Shown here: piece after piece, positions 1-11,164 of the stretch | Layout of the letters: the number at the start of each line of letters is the position of its first letter | Position numbering within the stretch: the stretch's first letter is position 1 | Assembly (NCBI RefSeq): GCF_028735875.1 | Contig: NZ_CP117834.1 | Coordinates: 3,894,001 to 3,958,000, forward strand | DNA: 64,000 nt | Direction of reading: 5' to 3' | Source of the DNA: Shouchella hunanensis | GTDB lineage: Bacteria > Bacillota > Bacilli > Bacillales > Bacillaceae_D | Program-made: the position numbers and the translations under genes | Notes under the pieces: generated by a model | Database searches by the model: none | What the model saw: only the letters and a program-made list of their open reading frames with translations | What the model was told of the DNA's origin: nothing

Positions 1-15
1 CCCCGCCTTATTCGA

Positions 16-1113
16 TTAATCTAGCTCTTGTTCAAGAAGATCTTCATCTAGGGTTTCCTCAGCGTCAAGTAGTCCTAACTCTCTAGCTTCTGTTTCGTTT
101 TTGATATCGATTTTCCAACCGGTTAATTTGGCTGCTAAACGCGCATTTTGACCACGTTTTCCGATTGCTAGAGAAAGCTGATAATCAGGTACGATGACTT
201 GAGTCATTTTCTCCTCTTCGTTTACATTCACACGCATAACTTTCGCTGGGCTTAGAGCGTTTGCGATGTAAACAACTGGATCTTCAGACCATTCAACAAT
301 ATCAATTTTTTCCCCTTTAAGTTCGTCCACAATGGTTTGAACACGTTGGCCTCTTTGTCCAACACATGCACCAACAGAATCGACTTCAGGGTTTTCAGAA
401 TGAACAGCAATCTTTGAACGATCACCAGCTTCTCGTGATACGGATTTAATTTCAACGGTTCCGTCGTAAATTTCCGGTACTTCTAGTTCAAATAATCGCT
501 TTAATAAACCAGGATGAGTACGGGAAATTAAAATTTGTGGTCCTTTTGTTGTTTTTTCGACTTTCGTAATATAAGCCTTAATACGATCATTATGGCGGTA
601 TACTTCGTTTGGCATTTGTTCTGTTAATGGTAATAGTGCTTCTACTTTACCGAGATCAACATAAATAAAGCGGTGATCTTGCCTTTGCACAATTCCATTC
701 ATAATGTCTTCTTCACGATCAATAAAGTCTGAATAAATAATGCCACGCTCTGCTTCACGCACACGCTGCGTTACAACTTGCTTTGCCGTTTGGGCTGCAA
801 TTCGGCCAAAGTCTTTCGGCGTGACTTCGATTTCGACAACGTCGTCTACTTCAAAGTTTTGATTAATCCCTTGTGCTTCTTCCTCTGAAATTTCTAGTCT
901 TTTATCAAACACTTCTTCGACAACGACTTTACGTGCAAACACGCGGATGCTTCCGTTCGTACGGTTCACATCAACGCGAACGTTTTGTGCTTGCCCGAAA
1001 TTCCGTTTATAACCAGAAATAAGTGCTGCTTCAATCGCTTCTATGATGACTTCCTTTTTAATCCCTTTGTCAGCTTCAAGGGTTGTTAAAGCTTCCATAA
1101 ATTCGCTATTCAT
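16..1113 (-). CDS. nusA: Transcription elongation/termination factor NusA
   Basis: NusA binds RNA polymerase and nascent RNA and modulates pausing, intrinsic termination and antitermination. The 365-residue product shows the expected order: N-terminal polymerase-binding domain (about 1-130), an S1 domain starting near GIVQRQDHRFIYV, then two KH domains. The first KH contains GACVGQRGQRVQTIV, the second IGKRGQNARLAAKLTGW. The C-terminus is a short acidic tail without the extra repeats of enterobacterial NusA, as usual for Bacillus. I chose the ATG at 1113 because AAGGAGGTG lies about 6 nt upstream; an in-frame GTG at 1122 lies inside that Shine-Dalgarno sequence. It follows rimP by 27 nt, in the conserved rimP-nusA operon. 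The bases below position 16 carry AAGGCGGGG on the minus strand, probably the ribosome-binding site of the next gene (ylxR in related genomes). Confidence 0.97.
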   Translation of the reverse strand: MNSEFMEALTTLEADKGIKKEVIIEAIEAALISGYKRNFGQAQNVRVDVNRTNGSIRVFARKVVVEEVFDKRLEISEEEAQGINQNFEVDDVVEIEVTPKDFGRIAAQTAKQVVTQRVREAERGIIYSDFIDREEDIMNGIVQRQDHRFIYVDLGKVEALLPLTEQMPNEVYRHNDRIKAYITKVEKTTKGPQILISRTHPGLLKRLFELEVPEIYDGTVEIKSVSREAGDRSKIAVHSENPEVDSVGACVGQRGQRVQTIVDELKGEKIDIVEWSEDPVVYIANALSPAKVMRVNVNEEEKMTQVIVPDYQLSLAIGKRGQNARLAAKLTGWKIDIKNETEARELGLLDAEETLDEDLLEQELD

Positions 1114-1140
1114 GGAAAGCACCTCCTTCGTTTTCTTAAC

Positions 1141-1611
1141 CTAGAACAGAATCGATAAACGGATATTCGCAATTTTATCGTATGGAATAGTATACGTCAC
1201 AGTACGTGTTTTCACTTTTGTATCAACTGTAAGCTGATCATCTTCAAAAGCTTTCAGCGTACCTTCAAACGTTTTTTCGCCATTTAAAGGTTCGTATGTT
1301 GTGATGTAAACGCCTTTTCCAACCGCTTTCTCCACGTCTGCTTTTTTCTTTAATGGACGCTCTGCCCCTGGTGAAGATACTTCAAGAAAATAAGCTTCTT
1401 TAATAGGATCCGCTTCGTCTAGCTGTTCACTAAGCTTTTCGCTGACCTTTTCGCAGTCATCTAGATCAACGCCTTTATCTGAATCAATATAAACGCGTAA
1501 AAACCAGTTCGGCCCTTCTTTTTTGTATTCTACTTCTACTAATTCAAGCTGTAAGTCGTCTACAATTGGAAGGACCAATTGTTCCACTTTACTAGAGACA
1601 ATTTTACTCAA
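1141..1611 (-). CDS. rimP: Ribosome maturation factor RimP
   Basis: RimP (YlxS in B. subtilis) assists maturation of the 30S ribosomal subunit. The 156-residue product has the family length and the conserved segment [16 protein letters not shown] in its N-terminal domain, followed by the small Sm-like C-terminal domain. The start codon is TTG at 1611, preceded by AAAGGAGGG about 8 nt upstream; an ATG two nucleotides upstream is out of frame. It is the first gene of the rimP-nusA pair. Two hairpins separate it from polC, and the nearer one looks like a leader terminator or attenuator (see 1641-1684). Identity is firm from sequence and position. Confidence 0.95.
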   Translation of the reverse strand: MSKIVSSKVEQLVLPIVDDLQLELVEVEYKKEGPNWFLRVYIDSDKGVDLDDCEKVSEKLSEQLDEADPIKEAYFLEVSSPGAERPLKKKADVEKAVGKGVYITTYEPLNGEKTFEGTLKAFEDDQLTVDTKVKTRTVTYTIPYDKIANIRLSILF

Positions 1612-1640
1612 ACATCTGTCCCTCCTTTTATCACATAATA

Positions 1641-1684
1641 AAAAAACGTATGCCTATAACCAGCATACGTCATCAGGCATATCC
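1641..1684 (-). promoter_or_regulatory. Attenuator-like hairpin in the rimP-nusA leader
   Basis: On the minus strand, 8-bp arms ACGTATGC and GCATACGT with a 9-nt loop (1646-1670) are followed at once by six or more T residues, about 30 nt before the rimP start. This is a textbook intrinsic terminator. A TATGCC just upstream (about 1677-1682) can pair with the GGCATA of the 3' arm instead, giving a competing antiterminator. From memory, B. subtilis NusA is reported to autoregulate its operon through leader termination, which would fit. The structure is seen by eye only; no folding energies were computed. Confidence 0.6.
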
Positions 1685-1714
1685 AACTTTTCATGCGCCT
1701 AGCGAGTTGCGAAC

Positions 1715-1742
1715 AAAAAGAGTGGGTTGCCCCACTCTTTCA
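1715..1742 (-). terminator. Terminator after polC
   Basis: Perfect 10-bp inverted repeat (AAAGAGTGGG / CCCACTCTTT) with a 4-nt loop. On the minus strand it is followed by a T-rich run (TTTTTG). It lies about 75 nt downstream of the polC stop codon. Confidence 0.85.
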
Positions 1743-1817
1743 TCATTCCGTATGCTAACTATTACCATAAACGATTTTATCACAGGATAGAGCCTCGCGC
1801 AAGGCTTGTTCTTTTTC

Positions 1818-4800
1818 TTAAAATAGTGATAGCTGATTTGATTCAGGAAGATCGTGTAAACATCCGTGATCAGATAAATTCTCGACAACTGTTTTTGTCA
1901 ACTTCGCTCGTTGCTGTAGATCCTCTTTTGACAAAAAGTGACCATTTTCTCTTGCTTTCACAATATTAAGCGCCGCGTTTGTACCAACTCCGTTTAATGA
2001 ATTAAACGGCGGAAGTAACGTATCGCCATCCACAATGAATTCGGTTGCTGACGATTTATAAAGATCGACTTTTTGGAAACCAAAGCCGCGTTCACACATC
2101 TCAAGAGAAAGTTCAAGTACTGTTAGGACAGCTTTCTCTTTTGGCGCAGCGTCTAAGCCTTTTGCATTAATTTCATCGATTTTAGCACGAATCGAACTTG
2201 ATCCTTTTATCATCACGTCCATCTCAAAATCATCTGCTCGTACCGTAAAATACGTAGCATAATAAAGGATAGGATGATGCACTTTGAAATATGCAATTCG
2301 TACGGCCATTAATACGTATGCCGCTGCATGGGCTTTAGGGAACATATATTTTATTTTCGTACAGGAATCAATGTACCAATCTGGCACATCATGCTTTTTC
2401 ATTTCTTCAACCCATTCAGGCTGAAGTCCTTTTCCTTTACGAACAAATTCCATAATTTTAAATGCCAATGACGACTCTAGCCCTTTGTATATTAAATAGA
2501 CCATAATATCATCACGACACCCAATAACGTCTTTCAATTCACACGTACCATTATAAATCAATTCATTCGCGTTACCAAGCCATACATCCGTACCGTGGGA
2601 TAACCCAGAAATTTGCAGAAGTTCAGAGAATGTGCTCGGCTTTGTTTCTTCGAGCATTTGACGAACGAAACGTGTTCCAAATTCAGGAATGCCTAAAGTT
2701 CCCGTCTTACACATAATCTGCTCTTCTGTTACGCCTAAAATGTCTGGAGAGGCAAATATTTTCATAACGTCTGGGTCATCCGTTGGAATCGTCTTTGGAT
2801 CAATACCACTTAAATCTTGAAGCATTCGAATTGCCGTTGGATCATCGTGTCCAAGAATATCGAGTTTCAGAAGATTGTCGTGAATTGAATGGAAATCAAA
2901 ATGAGTGGTTTTCCACTCTGAGTTTTTGTCGTCTGCTGGATATTGTATAGGTGAAAAATCGTGAATGTCTTTATAATCCGGCACAACGATAATTCCGCCT
3001 GGATGTTGTCCAGTCGTTCGTTTAACACCGGTACAACCTGAAACGAGCCGGTCAATTTCTGCTCCTCTCATTAACAAATCGTGATCACCTTGATAGCCTT
3101 TCACAAAACCGTACGCAGTCTTTTCGGCAACCGTACCGATTGTTCCAGCTCGATAGACATATTCCTCACCAAACAAGTCTTTCGTATACGCATGGGCTCT
3201 CGGCTGATACTCACCAGAAAAGTTCAAATCAATATCGGGTACTTTATCTCCTTTGAAGCCTAGAAACGTTTCAAACGGGATATCTTGACCATCTTTTTGA
3301 TAAGCCGATCCGCATTCAGGACAGTTTGCATCTGGCAAATCATACCCAGACGCAACAGAACCATCATCGAAAAAATGCGAGTGCTGGCAGTTCGGGCAAA
3401 CATAGTGTGGCGGTAGAGGGTTGACTTCAGTAATTTCCGTCATGGTTGCGACAAATGAAGAACCAACGGAACCACGGGAACCTACCAGATAGCCATCATC
3501 AAGTGATTTTTTAACAAGCTTCTGTGAAATTAAATAAATAACTGCGAAGCCGTGTCCAATAATACTGTTAAGTTCTTTTTCTAGTCGTGCCTCAACAATT
3601 TCAGGAAGCGGATTTCCGTATATAGCTCTTGCTCTTCCATAGCTCATTTCGCGCATTTCATCATCTGCACCTTCAATTTTTGGTGCGTATAATTCGTCCG
3701 GAATAGGGTGAACCTCTCCAACTTCGTTTGCAATACGATTCGAATTTGTCACAACGAGGTCGTGAGCTTTTTCTTCTCCAAGAAATGCAAACTCAGCCAT
3801 CATTTCATCTGTTGTCCGGAAATGAACAAGTGGAAGTGCTTGACGATTTAATGGGTTCGCTCCACCTTGAGAAGCAATTAAAATTTTACGATAGATTGCG
3901 TCATTTTCGTTAACGTAATGAACGTTGCCCGTTGCTACAACAGGTATGTTGAGCTGTTCTCCCAACGAAATAATTTTACCGATAATTTCTTGAAGAGCCT
4001 GTTCATCTTTAATCAGTTCTCGTTCAATAAGGTGGCGGTAATTACCCGGTGGTTGAATCTCTAGGAAATCATAGAATCGTGCGATGTTTTCAACTTCGTC
4101 GGCTGATTTCTGCATCATTCCTTCAAATACTTCGCCTTTATCACATGCTGATCCGATAAACAAACCTTCTCGATGCTTGCTTAATTCAGAACGCGGAATT
4201 CTTGGTGTACGGAAATAATAATTGACGTGAGACATCGTGACAAGTCGGTAAAGATTTTTTAATCCTTCTTGAGACGTTACATGAATGGTTGCGTGAAAAG
4301 GGCGCTGTCGATGAAAATTGCCTTGCCCCATATGATTATTCAGTTCATCATGAAACATAATCTCTTTTTCCGCTGCATCTTTTACCATTTTCCATAATAA
4401 ATAGGCTGTTGCTTGAGTATCGTATATAGCTCGGTGATGGCTGACTAATTCAATATCGAATTTCTTACATAATGTATTTAACCGATGATTTTTTAATTCA
4501 GGGTAAAGAAAACGACCCAGTTCCAATGTATCAATGACTGGATTTTTCACTTCTGTAAAGCCCATCTTCTTATATCCCACATTTAAGAAGCCGATATCAA
4601 AGCTCGCATTATGGGCAACAATCGTTCCGTTTCCTGCAAATTCTTTGAATTGCTTGAGTACGTCTAACGGGTCAGGAGCGCCTTGAAGCATGTCATCAGT
4701 TATCCCTGTTAAGTCAATGATCGTTGACGATAGTGGCTCTTTAGGGTCAGCAAACGATTCAAATGTATCAACAATTTCTCCATTTTTAATTTTGACTGCC

Positions 4801-6110
4801 GCCAGCTCAATAACCGTATTGTATACAGCAGACAAACCTGTTGTCTCTACGTCGAATACAACATATTCTTCATCCAATAGCTTACGATGATCTGAATTGT
4901 AGGCAATAGGTACGCCGTCATCAACAATATTGGCTTCCATTCCAAAAATAACTTTTATTCCGTGCTTTTTACTAGCGTTATAGGCTTCAGGAAAGGCTTG
5001 TACAACACCATGATCCGTAATCGCTACCGCACTATGTCCCCATTTCGCTGCTTGTTCCACATATTGACCAACCGATGCCATTCCATCCATTTGGCTCATC
5101 GTTGAATGAGTATGCAGTTCGACTCGCTTTTCTTCTGCTGTATCAATACGAGATTTAGGCGTTATTTGATTAAAATCATTCGCAATCATCACAAGATCGC
5201 GAACGAATGTATCGTTTTGGATACCTCCACGGACCTTCATCCACATGCCTTTTTTCACTGCTTGTAAAATCGGAATATCTTCTTTATCACGTGAAAACAT
5301 TTTTACTAATATCGAATCGGTGTAATCTGTAATTTTAAACGTTAACAGCGTTCGACCACTTCTTAGCTCTCGGGTCTCTGCAGCAAACACATATCCTTGA
5401 ACCGTAATTCTTCGCTCTTCATCCACAATCGCTTCAAGAGGAATAGGGTCATCTTTAATTGGATAGCCCATTGATAAATTCGCAGCCGAAACTTGTTTCG
5501 TCATCTCTTCCTCTTGACGTTTTTTCTCAAGCATTGCTTCCACGACTTTAGAATGATCTTCTTCTTGGCGCTTTCGTACAAATTCATCATACGCTTCTTT
5601 TGATTCTTCCACCGATATGTGCAATGGAATCGTCGGCAAACCATAACGAGTACAAATTTGTTTGAACGGTTCAACGAGCTTCCGCTTCATTGCTTGACCC
5701 TCTGCATCATTTTGTGCAACAAGTGCCAGTGTGCCTTTGCTCATATCTGGCGTTTGCTTTTGTAGTGCAGATGCAAGAGGTGGTGACAATAGCGAAAACT
5801 CACTCATAATGATTGGCCAGTAGTTGTTCCAAGCGTCTACTGTCATCTCGTTATGATCGTACGTAAATGTACAAGTTGCTTTAGCAATTTCTTTAAACGT
5901 TACTTCTAATTTCGATCTAAACAGTTGAGCTAAATCAGCTGGAAGTACCGTTTGCAAATGAATATAAAAATGCCACGATTTCGTCTCTCGCGTGATCGCC
6001 AATTTTTTTATATAGCCGTTTTCGAAATAGGTATGTCCATCTGTCGGGACTTGTAATTGTTCGAGTAATAAACGAAGGCGTTCTTCTCTTGATCCCATCT
6101 CATTGTTCAC
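1818..6110 (-). CDS. polC: DNA polymerase III alpha subunit, PolC type
   Basis: Replicative DNA polymerase of low-GC Gram-positive bacteria, carrying its own proofreading exonuclease. At 1430 residues it is close to the B. subtilis enzyme. Domains in order: N-terminal region, OB fold, PHP domain beginning at [15 protein letters not shown], an inserted DnaQ-like 3'-5' exonuclease starting at [12 protein letters not shown], the rest of PHP, then the catalytic core with the PolC zinc finger (CPNCQH ... CPECG) and the [10 protein letters not shown] segment. The C-terminal helix-hairpin-helix motif lies near [13 protein letters not shown]. The likely start is GTG at 6110, about 7-8 nt after GGGGGAGTG. 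It follows proS in the conserved rasP-proS-polC order. Confidence 0.98.
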   Translation of the reverse strand: MNNEMGSREERLRLLLEQLQVPTDGHTYFENGYIKKLAITRETKSWHFYIHLQTVLPADLAQLFRSKLEVTFKEIAKATCTFTYDHNEMTVDAWNNYWPIIMSEFSLLSPPLASALQKQTPDMSKGTLALVAQNDAEGQAMKRKLVEPFKQICTRYGLPTIPLHISVEESKEAYDEFVRKRQEEDHSKVVEAMLEKKRQEEEMTKQVSAANLSMGYPIKDDPIPLEAIVDEERRITVQGYVFAAETRELRSGRTLLTFKITDYTDSILVKMFSRDKEDIPILQAVKKGMWMKVRGGIQNDTFVRDLVMIANDFNQITPKSRIDTAEEKRVELHTHSTMSQMDGMASVGQYVEQAAKWGHSAVAITDHGVVQAFPEAYNASKKHGIKVIFGMEANIVDDGVPIAYNSDHRKLLDEEYVVFDVETTGLSAVYNTVIELAAVKIKNGEIVDTFESFADPKEPLSSTIIDLTGITDDMLQGAPDPLDVLKQFKEFAGNGTIVAHNASFDIGFLNVGYKKMGFTEVKNPVIDTLELGRFLYPELKNHRLNTLCKKFDIELVSHHRAIYDTQATAYLLWKMVKDAAEKEIMFHDELNNHMGQGNFHRQRPFHATIHVTSQEGLKNLYRLVTMSHVNYYFRTPRIPRSELSKHREGLFIGSACDKGEVFEGMMQKSADEVENIARFYDFLEIQPPGNYRHLIERELIKDEQALQEIIGKIISLGEQLNIPVVATGNVHYVNENDAIYRKILIASQGGANPLNRQALPLVHFRTTDEMMAEFAFLGEEKAHDLVVTNSNRIANEVGEVHPIPDELYAPKIEGADDEMREMSYGRARAIYGNPLPEIVEARLEKELNSIIGHGFAVIYLISQKLVKKSLDDGYLVGSRGSVGSSFVATMTEITEVNPLPPHYVCPNCQHSHFFDDGSVASGYDLPDANCPECGSAYQKDGQDIPFETFLGFKGDKVPDIDLNFSGEYQPRAHAYTKDLFGEEYVYRAGTIGTVAEKTAYGFVKGYQGDHDLLMRGAEIDRLVSGCTGVKRTTGQHPGGIIVVPDYKDIHDFSPIQYPADDKNSEWKTTHFDFHSIHDNLLKLDILGHDDPTAIRMLQDLSGIDPKTIPTDDPDVMKIFASPDILGVTEEQIMCKTGTLGIPEFGTRFVRQMLEETKPSTFSELLQISGLSHGTDVWLGNANELIYNGTCELKDVIGCRDDIMVYLIYKGLESSLAFKIMEFVRKGKGLQPEWVEEMKKHDVPDWYIDSCTKIKYMFPKAHAAAYVLMAVRIAYFKVHHPILYYATYFTVRADDFEMDVMIKGSSSIRAKIDEINAKGLDAAPKEKAVLTVLELSLEMCERGFGFQKVDLYKSSATEFIVDGDTLLPPFNSLNGVGTNAALNIVKARENGHFLSKEDLQQRAKLTKTVVENLSDHGCLHDLPESNQLSLF

Positions 6111-6134
6111 TAAAAATCACTCCCCCGTGCAAGG

Positions 6135-6164
6135 AAATGGACTGACCGATTGGCCAGTCCACTT
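6135..6164 (-). terminator. Weak hairpin between proS and polC
   Basis: Arms TGGACTG and CAGTCCA (6138-6144 and 6155-6161) can extend inward by two C-G pairs around a GATT loop with one mismatch. The following minus-strand sequence (ATTTCCTT) is only a poor T-tract. This may be a weak terminator or processing site; polC is probably reached by readthrough. Confidence 0.4.
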
Positions 6165-6167
6165 CTG

Positions 6168-7865
6168 TCAATTGGCAAATTCCTTTACCCATTGTACTAG
6201 ATCTTCTTTTGTTAGCTCAAGCTGTTCGCCTGTTTTTCTTACTTTTACTTCAACAATTCCTTCACCTGCACGTTTACCAACTGCGATTCGTATAGGAAGG
6301 CCAATCAGATCTGCATCTTTGAATTTCACACCAGCTCGCTCACCACGATCATCAAATAATACATCGATTCCCGCCTGTTTTAAGTCTGCATAAATCGCTT
6401 TCGCTAATGCTTGCTGCTCTTCATTTTTCACATTAAGGGCTAGTAGGTGAACGAGAAACGGCGCAATAGATGTGGGCCAAACGATACCATTCTCATCGTG
6501 ATGCTGTTCAATCACTGCCGCAATGGTTCTTGAAACACCAATTCCATAGCAGCCCATTAGAAACGTCTGCGCTTTGCCGTTTTGGTCAAGGTACTTTGCT
6601 TGTAATGATTCAGAATACTTGCGACCAAGTTTGAATACTTGACCTACTTCAATGCCTTCTGCAAATTGAAGGGTGCCTTGTCCATCAGGAGATGGATCCC
6701 CTTCTTTTACTGTACGTAAATCTTTATAAGCTGTGGCTTGATAATCTTTACCCGGTCCGACATTGATATAATGGTAGCCGGTGTCATTCGCACCACAAGC
6801 AATGGTTTCCATTCCATGAATACGGTGATCTGCATAAATTGGTACAGTGGTCACATTGATGGGGCCAATAGAGCCTGGTGTCGCCCCAAATAACTCAACA
6901 ACTTCTTCCTCTGTTGCCATACGCAGTTCTTTAGCACCTAGCTCATGAAGAGCTTTTACTTCATTTAACTCATCATTTCCGCGAAGCAGTAAAAGCGAAC
7001 CTTTGCCATCGATGAATACCACTAACGCTTTTAAAATATGATCAGGGTCGATACCTAAGACAGCTGCCGCATCATTGACCGTTTTCGCTCCAGGAGTCGC
7101 TTTCTTTTCAAGCAAGCCATATTCCTGTGCTTGAGGCGGCTCTGGTGCAAGGCTTGAAGCCATTTCAAGGTTCGCTGCATAGTCCGAGCCGTCTGAATAA
7201 GCAATGGTGTCTTCACCAACCGAAGCGAGTGCCATAAATTCATGGGTGTCCTTACCACCCATCGTACCAGAATCAGCAATAACCGGGCGGAATGTTAGCC
7301 CTACACGTGAAAAAATGCGAGAATACGCTTCGTGCATAGCCCAATAGGTTTCATTTAAACTTTCTTCTGTGTCATGAAACGAATACGCGTCTTTCATAAT
7401 AAATTCACGCCCACGCAATAAACCGAAGCGCGGACGGCGCTCATCCCTGAATTTCGTTTGGATTTGATAGACATTTAATGGAAGCTTTTTATATGACGTA
7501 ATGCCATCTTTAATAATGGTTGTAATCACTTCCTCATGGGTTGCACCGAGGGCAAAATCACGATTGTGACGATCTTTTAAACGAATCAATTCATCGCCCA
7601 TATCTTCCCACCGACCAGATTCTTGCCAGAGCTCAGCTGGGTGTAAAGCTGGCAATGTTAATTCTTGCGCGCCAATTCCATCTAATTCTTCACGAATAAT
7701 CGCTTCAATCTTCGTCATCGCTCTTTTCGCTAATGGAAGATAGGCATATACTCCTGATGCAAGTTGGCGCATCATTCCTGCCCGAAGCATAAGTTGGTGA
7801 CTTCTCGCTTCAGCGTCAGCAGGCACATCACGCATCGTTGGTACTAAATAAGTTGACTGTCTCAT
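6168..7865 (-). CDS. proS: Prolyl-tRNA synthetase
   Basis: Charges tRNA-Pro with proline. The 565-residue protein is the long bacterial-type class II ProRS with the editing (INS) domain between motifs 2 and 3. Visible landmarks are the N-terminal region RQSTYLVPTMRDVP, a motif 2 region around TKFRDERRPRFGLLRGREF, and a motif 3 region near GCYGIGVSRTIAAV. The C-terminal anticodon-binding domain ends in LVQWVKEFAN. The start is the ATG at 7865 (MRQSTYL), with AAAGGAAGTG about 6 nt upstream; a start seven codons earlier would lie in this ribosome-binding site. It sits between rasP and polC as in B. subtilis. Confidence 0.97.
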   Translation of the reverse strand: MRQSTYLVPTMRDVPADAEARSHQLMLRAGMMRQLASGVYAYLPLAKRAMTKIEAIIREELDGIGAQELTLPALHPAELWQESGRWEDMGDELIRLKDRHNRDFALGATHEEVITTIIKDGITSYKKLPLNVYQIQTKFRDERRPRFGLLRGREFIMKDAYSFHDTEESLNETYWAMHEAYSRIFSRVGLTFRPVIADSGTMGGKDTHEFMALASVGEDTIAYSDGSDYAANLEMASSLAPEPPQAQEYGLLEKKATPGAKTVNDAAAVLGIDPDHILKALVVFIDGKGSLLLLRGNDELNEVKALHELGAKELRMATEEEVVELFGATPGSIGPINVTTVPIYADHRIHGMETIACGANDTGYHYINVGPGKDYQATAYKDLRTVKEGDPSPDGQGTLQFAEGIEVGQVFKLGRKYSESLQAKYLDQNGKAQTFLMGCYGIGVSRTIAAVIEQHHDENGIVWPTSIAPFLVHLLALNVKNEEQQALAKAIYADLKQAGIDVLFDDRGERAGVKFKDADLIGLPIRIAVGKRAGEGIVEVKVRKTGEQLELTKEDLVQWVKEFAN

Positions 7866-7896
7866 TGCGTCACTTCCTTTACTCACTTCATCTAAC

Positions 7897-9150
7897 TTAA
7901 GAGAATAGCTTGCTTATATCGTTCCACGTCACCACGATCATCAATAACATCACTAAAGCAAAGCCAATAAATTGAATAGCACCTTCTTTTTCTGGCGAGA
8001 CAGGTTTACCTCGTATAGCTTCGTACGCCAGAAACATTAATCGTCCGCCGTCCAAAGCAGGAATTGGGAACAAATTAATTACACCAAGGTTGACACTTAG
8101 CAGTGCCGCAAAAAAGAATACCTGGTACGTTCCTGCCGCCACAGCAGAATCCGTTATATTATAAATCCCAACAGGACCAGAAATATAATCAAGTGAAAAC
8201 TCACCAGTAAGAATCAAACCTAATGTACTAAAAATAGATGTGGCAAAATCCACAAATGTAGTTGCCGATTCACCAACAGCTGCAACGAATCCAGATTCTC
8301 TTAATGGAGCTACGCCAATCACACCGATTTCTTCGTCAATTTCTGACACATAGTTTGAGCCAGTTGTCAGCGTTACTTCTTGCTGTGCACCTTCACGTTC
8401 AAACGTAATCGCCACATCTTGGTTTGGTCTTTCACCAATAGCTTGCTGCATATCTTGCCAACGTTCTGTTGCATTGCCATCTACAGCGACGATTAAATCT
8501 CCAGCTTGCAAACCTGCTTGTTCTGCCGGCGATCCTTCTATTGGGTCAATTTGATTTGTCGAAAAGCCCGCAATGGAAAACAATCCTAGCAAAATAACAT
8601 ACGCTAAAATAAAGTTCATTAGCGGTCCAGCGAAAATCGCCATTGCACGAGCCCCTAATGATTTTGAACCAAACTGACGATGCCATGGTGCATTCATTTG
8701 CGCAACTTCATCTTGGACAATCATTGCTTTTTCGTGAATGGGATAGCGTACAAGCTCACCTGAATCCTCATCAATGGTTTCAATATAAAGATCGTGAACA
8801 AGATCAATTCGTTCAACCTGTACAACATGAGCTTCGGGGTGCTTTGATTTATTGTTGACAATAATTTCGGTTACACGCTGCTGGTCATCAAATACGAGTC
8901 CAACTTCATAACCTGGTCGAATAACCGTTTGCTCTGGCTCTTCACCAGCCATGCGAACGTAGCCACCAATCGGTAGTAGACGCACTGTATAAATGGTGTC
9001 GTTTCTTTCAAAAGCAAACAGCTTCGGCCCCATTCCGATTGCAAATTCGTAGCAAAGAATGCCTGCCCTCTTCGCAAAAAATAAATGACCCCATTCGTGT
9101 ACAAATACAAGCACACTGAATATGGCAATAAAAGCTAGTAACGTATTCAA
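7897..9150 (-). CDS. rasP: Site-2 intramembrane zinc metalloprotease RasP/RseP
   Basis: Site-2 protease of the M50 family. It cleaves membrane-spanning anti-sigma factors and remnant signal peptides within the membrane. The zinc-binding HEWGH (His18, Glu19, His22) lies in the first transmembrane segment, and the second metal-ligand motif is NLFPIPALDGGR near the C-terminus. A PDZ domain lies between them (SPAEQAGLQAGDLIVAVDG). At 417 residues it matches B. subtilis RasP (YluC). It sits between dxr and proS with short gaps, in the uppS-cdsA-dxr-rasP-proS run. Known roles of the B. subtilis protein include RsiW and FtsL processing; that is inferred, not shown here. Confidence 0.96.
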   Translation of the reverse strand: MNTLLAFIAIFSVLVFVHEWGHLFFAKRAGILCYEFAIGMGPKLFAFERNDTIYTVRLLPIGGYVRMAGEEPEQTVIRPGYEVGLVFDDQQRVTEIIVNNKSKHPEAHVVQVERIDLVHDLYIETIDEDSGELVRYPIHEKAMIVQDEVAQMNAPWHRQFGSKSLGARAMAIFAGPLMNFILAYVILLGLFSIAGFSTNQIDPIEGSPAEQAGLQAGDLIVAVDGNATERWQDMQQAIGERPNQDVAITFEREGAQQEVTLTTGSNYVSEIDEEIGVIGVAPLRESGFVAAVGESATTFVDFATSIFSTLGLILTGEFSLDYISGPVGIYNITDSAVAAGTYQVFFFAALLSVNLGVINLFPIPALDGGRLMFLAYEAIRGKPVSPEKEGAIQFIGFALVMLLMIVVTWNDISKLFS

Positions 9151-9169
9151 CAGCCATACCGCCTTCCTG

Positions 9170-10312
9170 TTAGTTGTTCATTACACGTGCACGAACTGCT
9201 TGATCAACAGCAAGAATTTCTTCAAGTGAAGGATTTGCTTGCTTTGTGTGTGTATGTAATGCTTGTTCAATCACGTCTTCAATCTGTAGAAAAGTAATCT
9301 CGCCTTTCAAAAACTTCGCCACTGCCACTTCATTTGCTGCATTTAAAACGGTTGGCATAGTGCCTCCACTTTTGCCTGCTTCATAAGCAAATTTCATACA
9401 GCGATAACGTTCAAAATCAAGATCCTTAAAATGAAGTTTACCGATTTCGGCAAGATTCAATCGCTCTCCTTCAGGTCGTGCATAACGATCAGGGTACGTC
9501 AACGCATACTGAATGGGCACACGCATATCTGGTGTTCCTAATTGAGCGATCACACTCCGGTCATGAAACTCTACCATTGAATGAATAATACTCTCTTTAT
9601 GGATTACTACATCAATATGGTTATAGTCCATGTTAAATAACCAATTTGCTTCAATCACTTCCAAGCCTTTATTCATCATTGTAGCAGAATCAATCGTAAT
9701 CTTTGCTCCCATTGACCAGTTTGGATGGGATAGAGCCTGTTCCACAGTGACATCTTGGAGCTCATGTCGAGCTTTATCTCGGAAACTTCCTCCTGATGCA
9801 GTTAAAATTAACCGATCAATTGCTTTATGAGGTTCTCCATTTAAAGCTTGAAAAATAGCAGAGTGCTCACTATCGACAGGAATAAGTGGAACAGCTTGTT
9901 TTTTCGCTGCTTCCATTACTAGATGCCCTGCTGTTACAAGGGTTTCTTTGTTCGCAATGGCAACAGGTTTGCCTGCTTCAATGGCAGCCAGCGTTGGCAG
10001 CAAGCCGACAGATCCTGTAATAGCGGTAACCACAACATCGGCATCAGACGACTTTGCAACTTCTACTAAACCAGAGTCGCCATAATAGAATTCCACTTCT
10101 TTGCCAAATTCCCTTTGAAGCGTTTTAGCATCCTCTTCTTTTGCCACCGAAACGAGGTTCGGTTTAAATTCTTTAATTTGGTTACGAGCCAGCTCGATAT
10201 TTACACCACAGGACAATGCTACTAAGGAAAATGCTTGAGGATGTTCCCGAATAACATCTAATGTCTGTGTACCAATTGAACCTGTTGAGCCTAATAAACT
10301 AATTTTTTTCAT
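9170..10312 (-). CDS. dxr: 1-deoxy-D-xylulose-5-phosphate reductoisomerase
   Basis: NADPH-dependent conversion of deoxyxylulose phosphate to methylerythritol phosphate, the committed step of the MEP isoprenoid pathway. The 380-residue protein starts with a Rossmann dinucleotide-binding motif ([16 protein letters not shown]). It contains the metal- and substrate-binding region [11 protein letters not shown] and a serine-rich catalytic loop around LTASGGSF. The isoprenoid product feeds UppS, encoded upstream in the same run. Start ATG at 10312. Family and position are unambiguous. Confidence 0.97.
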   Translation of the reverse strand: MKKISLLGSTGSIGTQTLDVIREHPQAFSLVALSCGVNIELARNQIKEFKPNLVSVAKEEDAKTLQREFGKEVEFYYGDSGLVEVAKSSDADVVVTAITGSVGLLPTLAAIEAGKPVAIANKETLVTAGHLVMEAAKKQAVPLIPVDSEHSAIFQALNGEPHKAIDRLILTASGGSFRDKARHELQDVTVEQALSHPNWSMGAKITIDSATMMNKGLEVIEANWLFNMDYNHIDVVIHKESIIHSMVEFHDRSVIAQLGTPDMRVPIQYALTYPDRYARPEGERLNLAEIGKLHFKDLDFERYRCMKFAYEAGKSGGTMPTVLNAANEVAVAKFLKGEITFLQIEDVIEQALHTHTKQANPSLEEILAVDQAVRARVMNN

Positions 10313-10352
10313 CGTTTCTCCTCCCCATCTCGCAAGCGAACTACTTCATCTT

Positions 10353-11150
10353 TTATATTAATTGCAAAAGATGCAAGAGCGGCATGACAAAGATTAAGCT
10401 ATCAAACCGATCCAATATACCACCATGTCCAGGTAATACATTTCCTGAATCTTTCACGGCATAATGGCGTTTTAACGCTGACTCTACTAAATCACCAATT
10501 TGCCCAAAAACGGCAGTGGCAAGCATAATAAAGACTGCGGTTATGTATGAAGTAAATGCCGGCGTAAGGAAAAAGAACAAACTTCCGACGATAACAGCTA
10601 AAACAATCCCACCGAGAGAGCCTTCAATCGTCTTATTCGGACTAATTTCTGGCCAAAGCTTATGTTTTCCCATCGCTTTCCCAACAAAATAGGCACCAGA
10701 GTCGGTTGTCCAAATTAAGACAATGACAAATAAAACGAGCCACAGACCAACTTCGGTTACATTTCGAGCCTCTATCAAGAAGTGAAAACCAAACCCAACA
10801 TAAACGCTTGATAGTATCATAAATCCAACCTCATCAAAGGTTAGTTTATTCTTTGTTAACACCGTCAGCATTAACAAAATAAGGATGAGAAAAATAAACA
10901 ATTCTATTTTTGTATTTTCTATCGGAATAAATTGATCAAACCAGTTCGTTGGAATTAATAGCAGCCACATTGATATAAGCCCGGCTATTCCTCTTAACGA
11001 TAAGGCTTGAATTTTTTTCATTTTAAGTAATTCCATCATCGCGATCGTTGCCATTAAGGTTACAAAAATGGAAAACCACCAGCCACCTAGAAAAACAAAT
11101 GCTAAAATGACAACCCCAATCGCTAATCCTGTTACAATTCGTGTTTTCAT
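10353..11150 (-). CDS. cdsA: Phosphatidate cytidylyltransferase (CDP-diglyceride synthase)
   Basis: Integral membrane enzyme making CDP-diacylglycerol from phosphatidic acid and CTP, the branch point of phospholipid synthesis. The 265-residue protein is strongly hydrophobic with about seven or eight predicted membrane segments. It carries the family signature near the C-terminus: SALKRHYAVKDSGNVLPGHG followed by GILDR. It lies 14 nt after uppS and 40 nt before dxr, consistent with one lipid-precursor operon. Confidence 0.96.
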   Translation of the reverse strand: MKTRIVTGLAIGVVILAFVFLGGWWFSIFVTLMATIAMMELLKMKKIQALSLRGIAGLISMWLLLIPTNWFDQFIPIENTKIELFIFLILILLMLTVLTKNKLTFDEVGFMILSSVYVGFGFHFLIEARNVTEVGLWLVLFVIVLIWTTDSGAYFVGKAMGKHKLWPEISPNKTIEGSLGGIVLAVIVGSLFFFLTPAFTSYITAVFIMLATAVFGQIGDLVESALKRHYAVKDSGNVLPGHGGILDRFDSLIFVMPLLHLLQLI

Positions 11151-11164
11151 TACTGTCGCCCTTC

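Noticed and set aside
1114-1122. Upstream GTG start for nusA
   Set aside because: It is part of the AAGGAGGTG ribosome-binding site; ATG 1113 has proper spacing.
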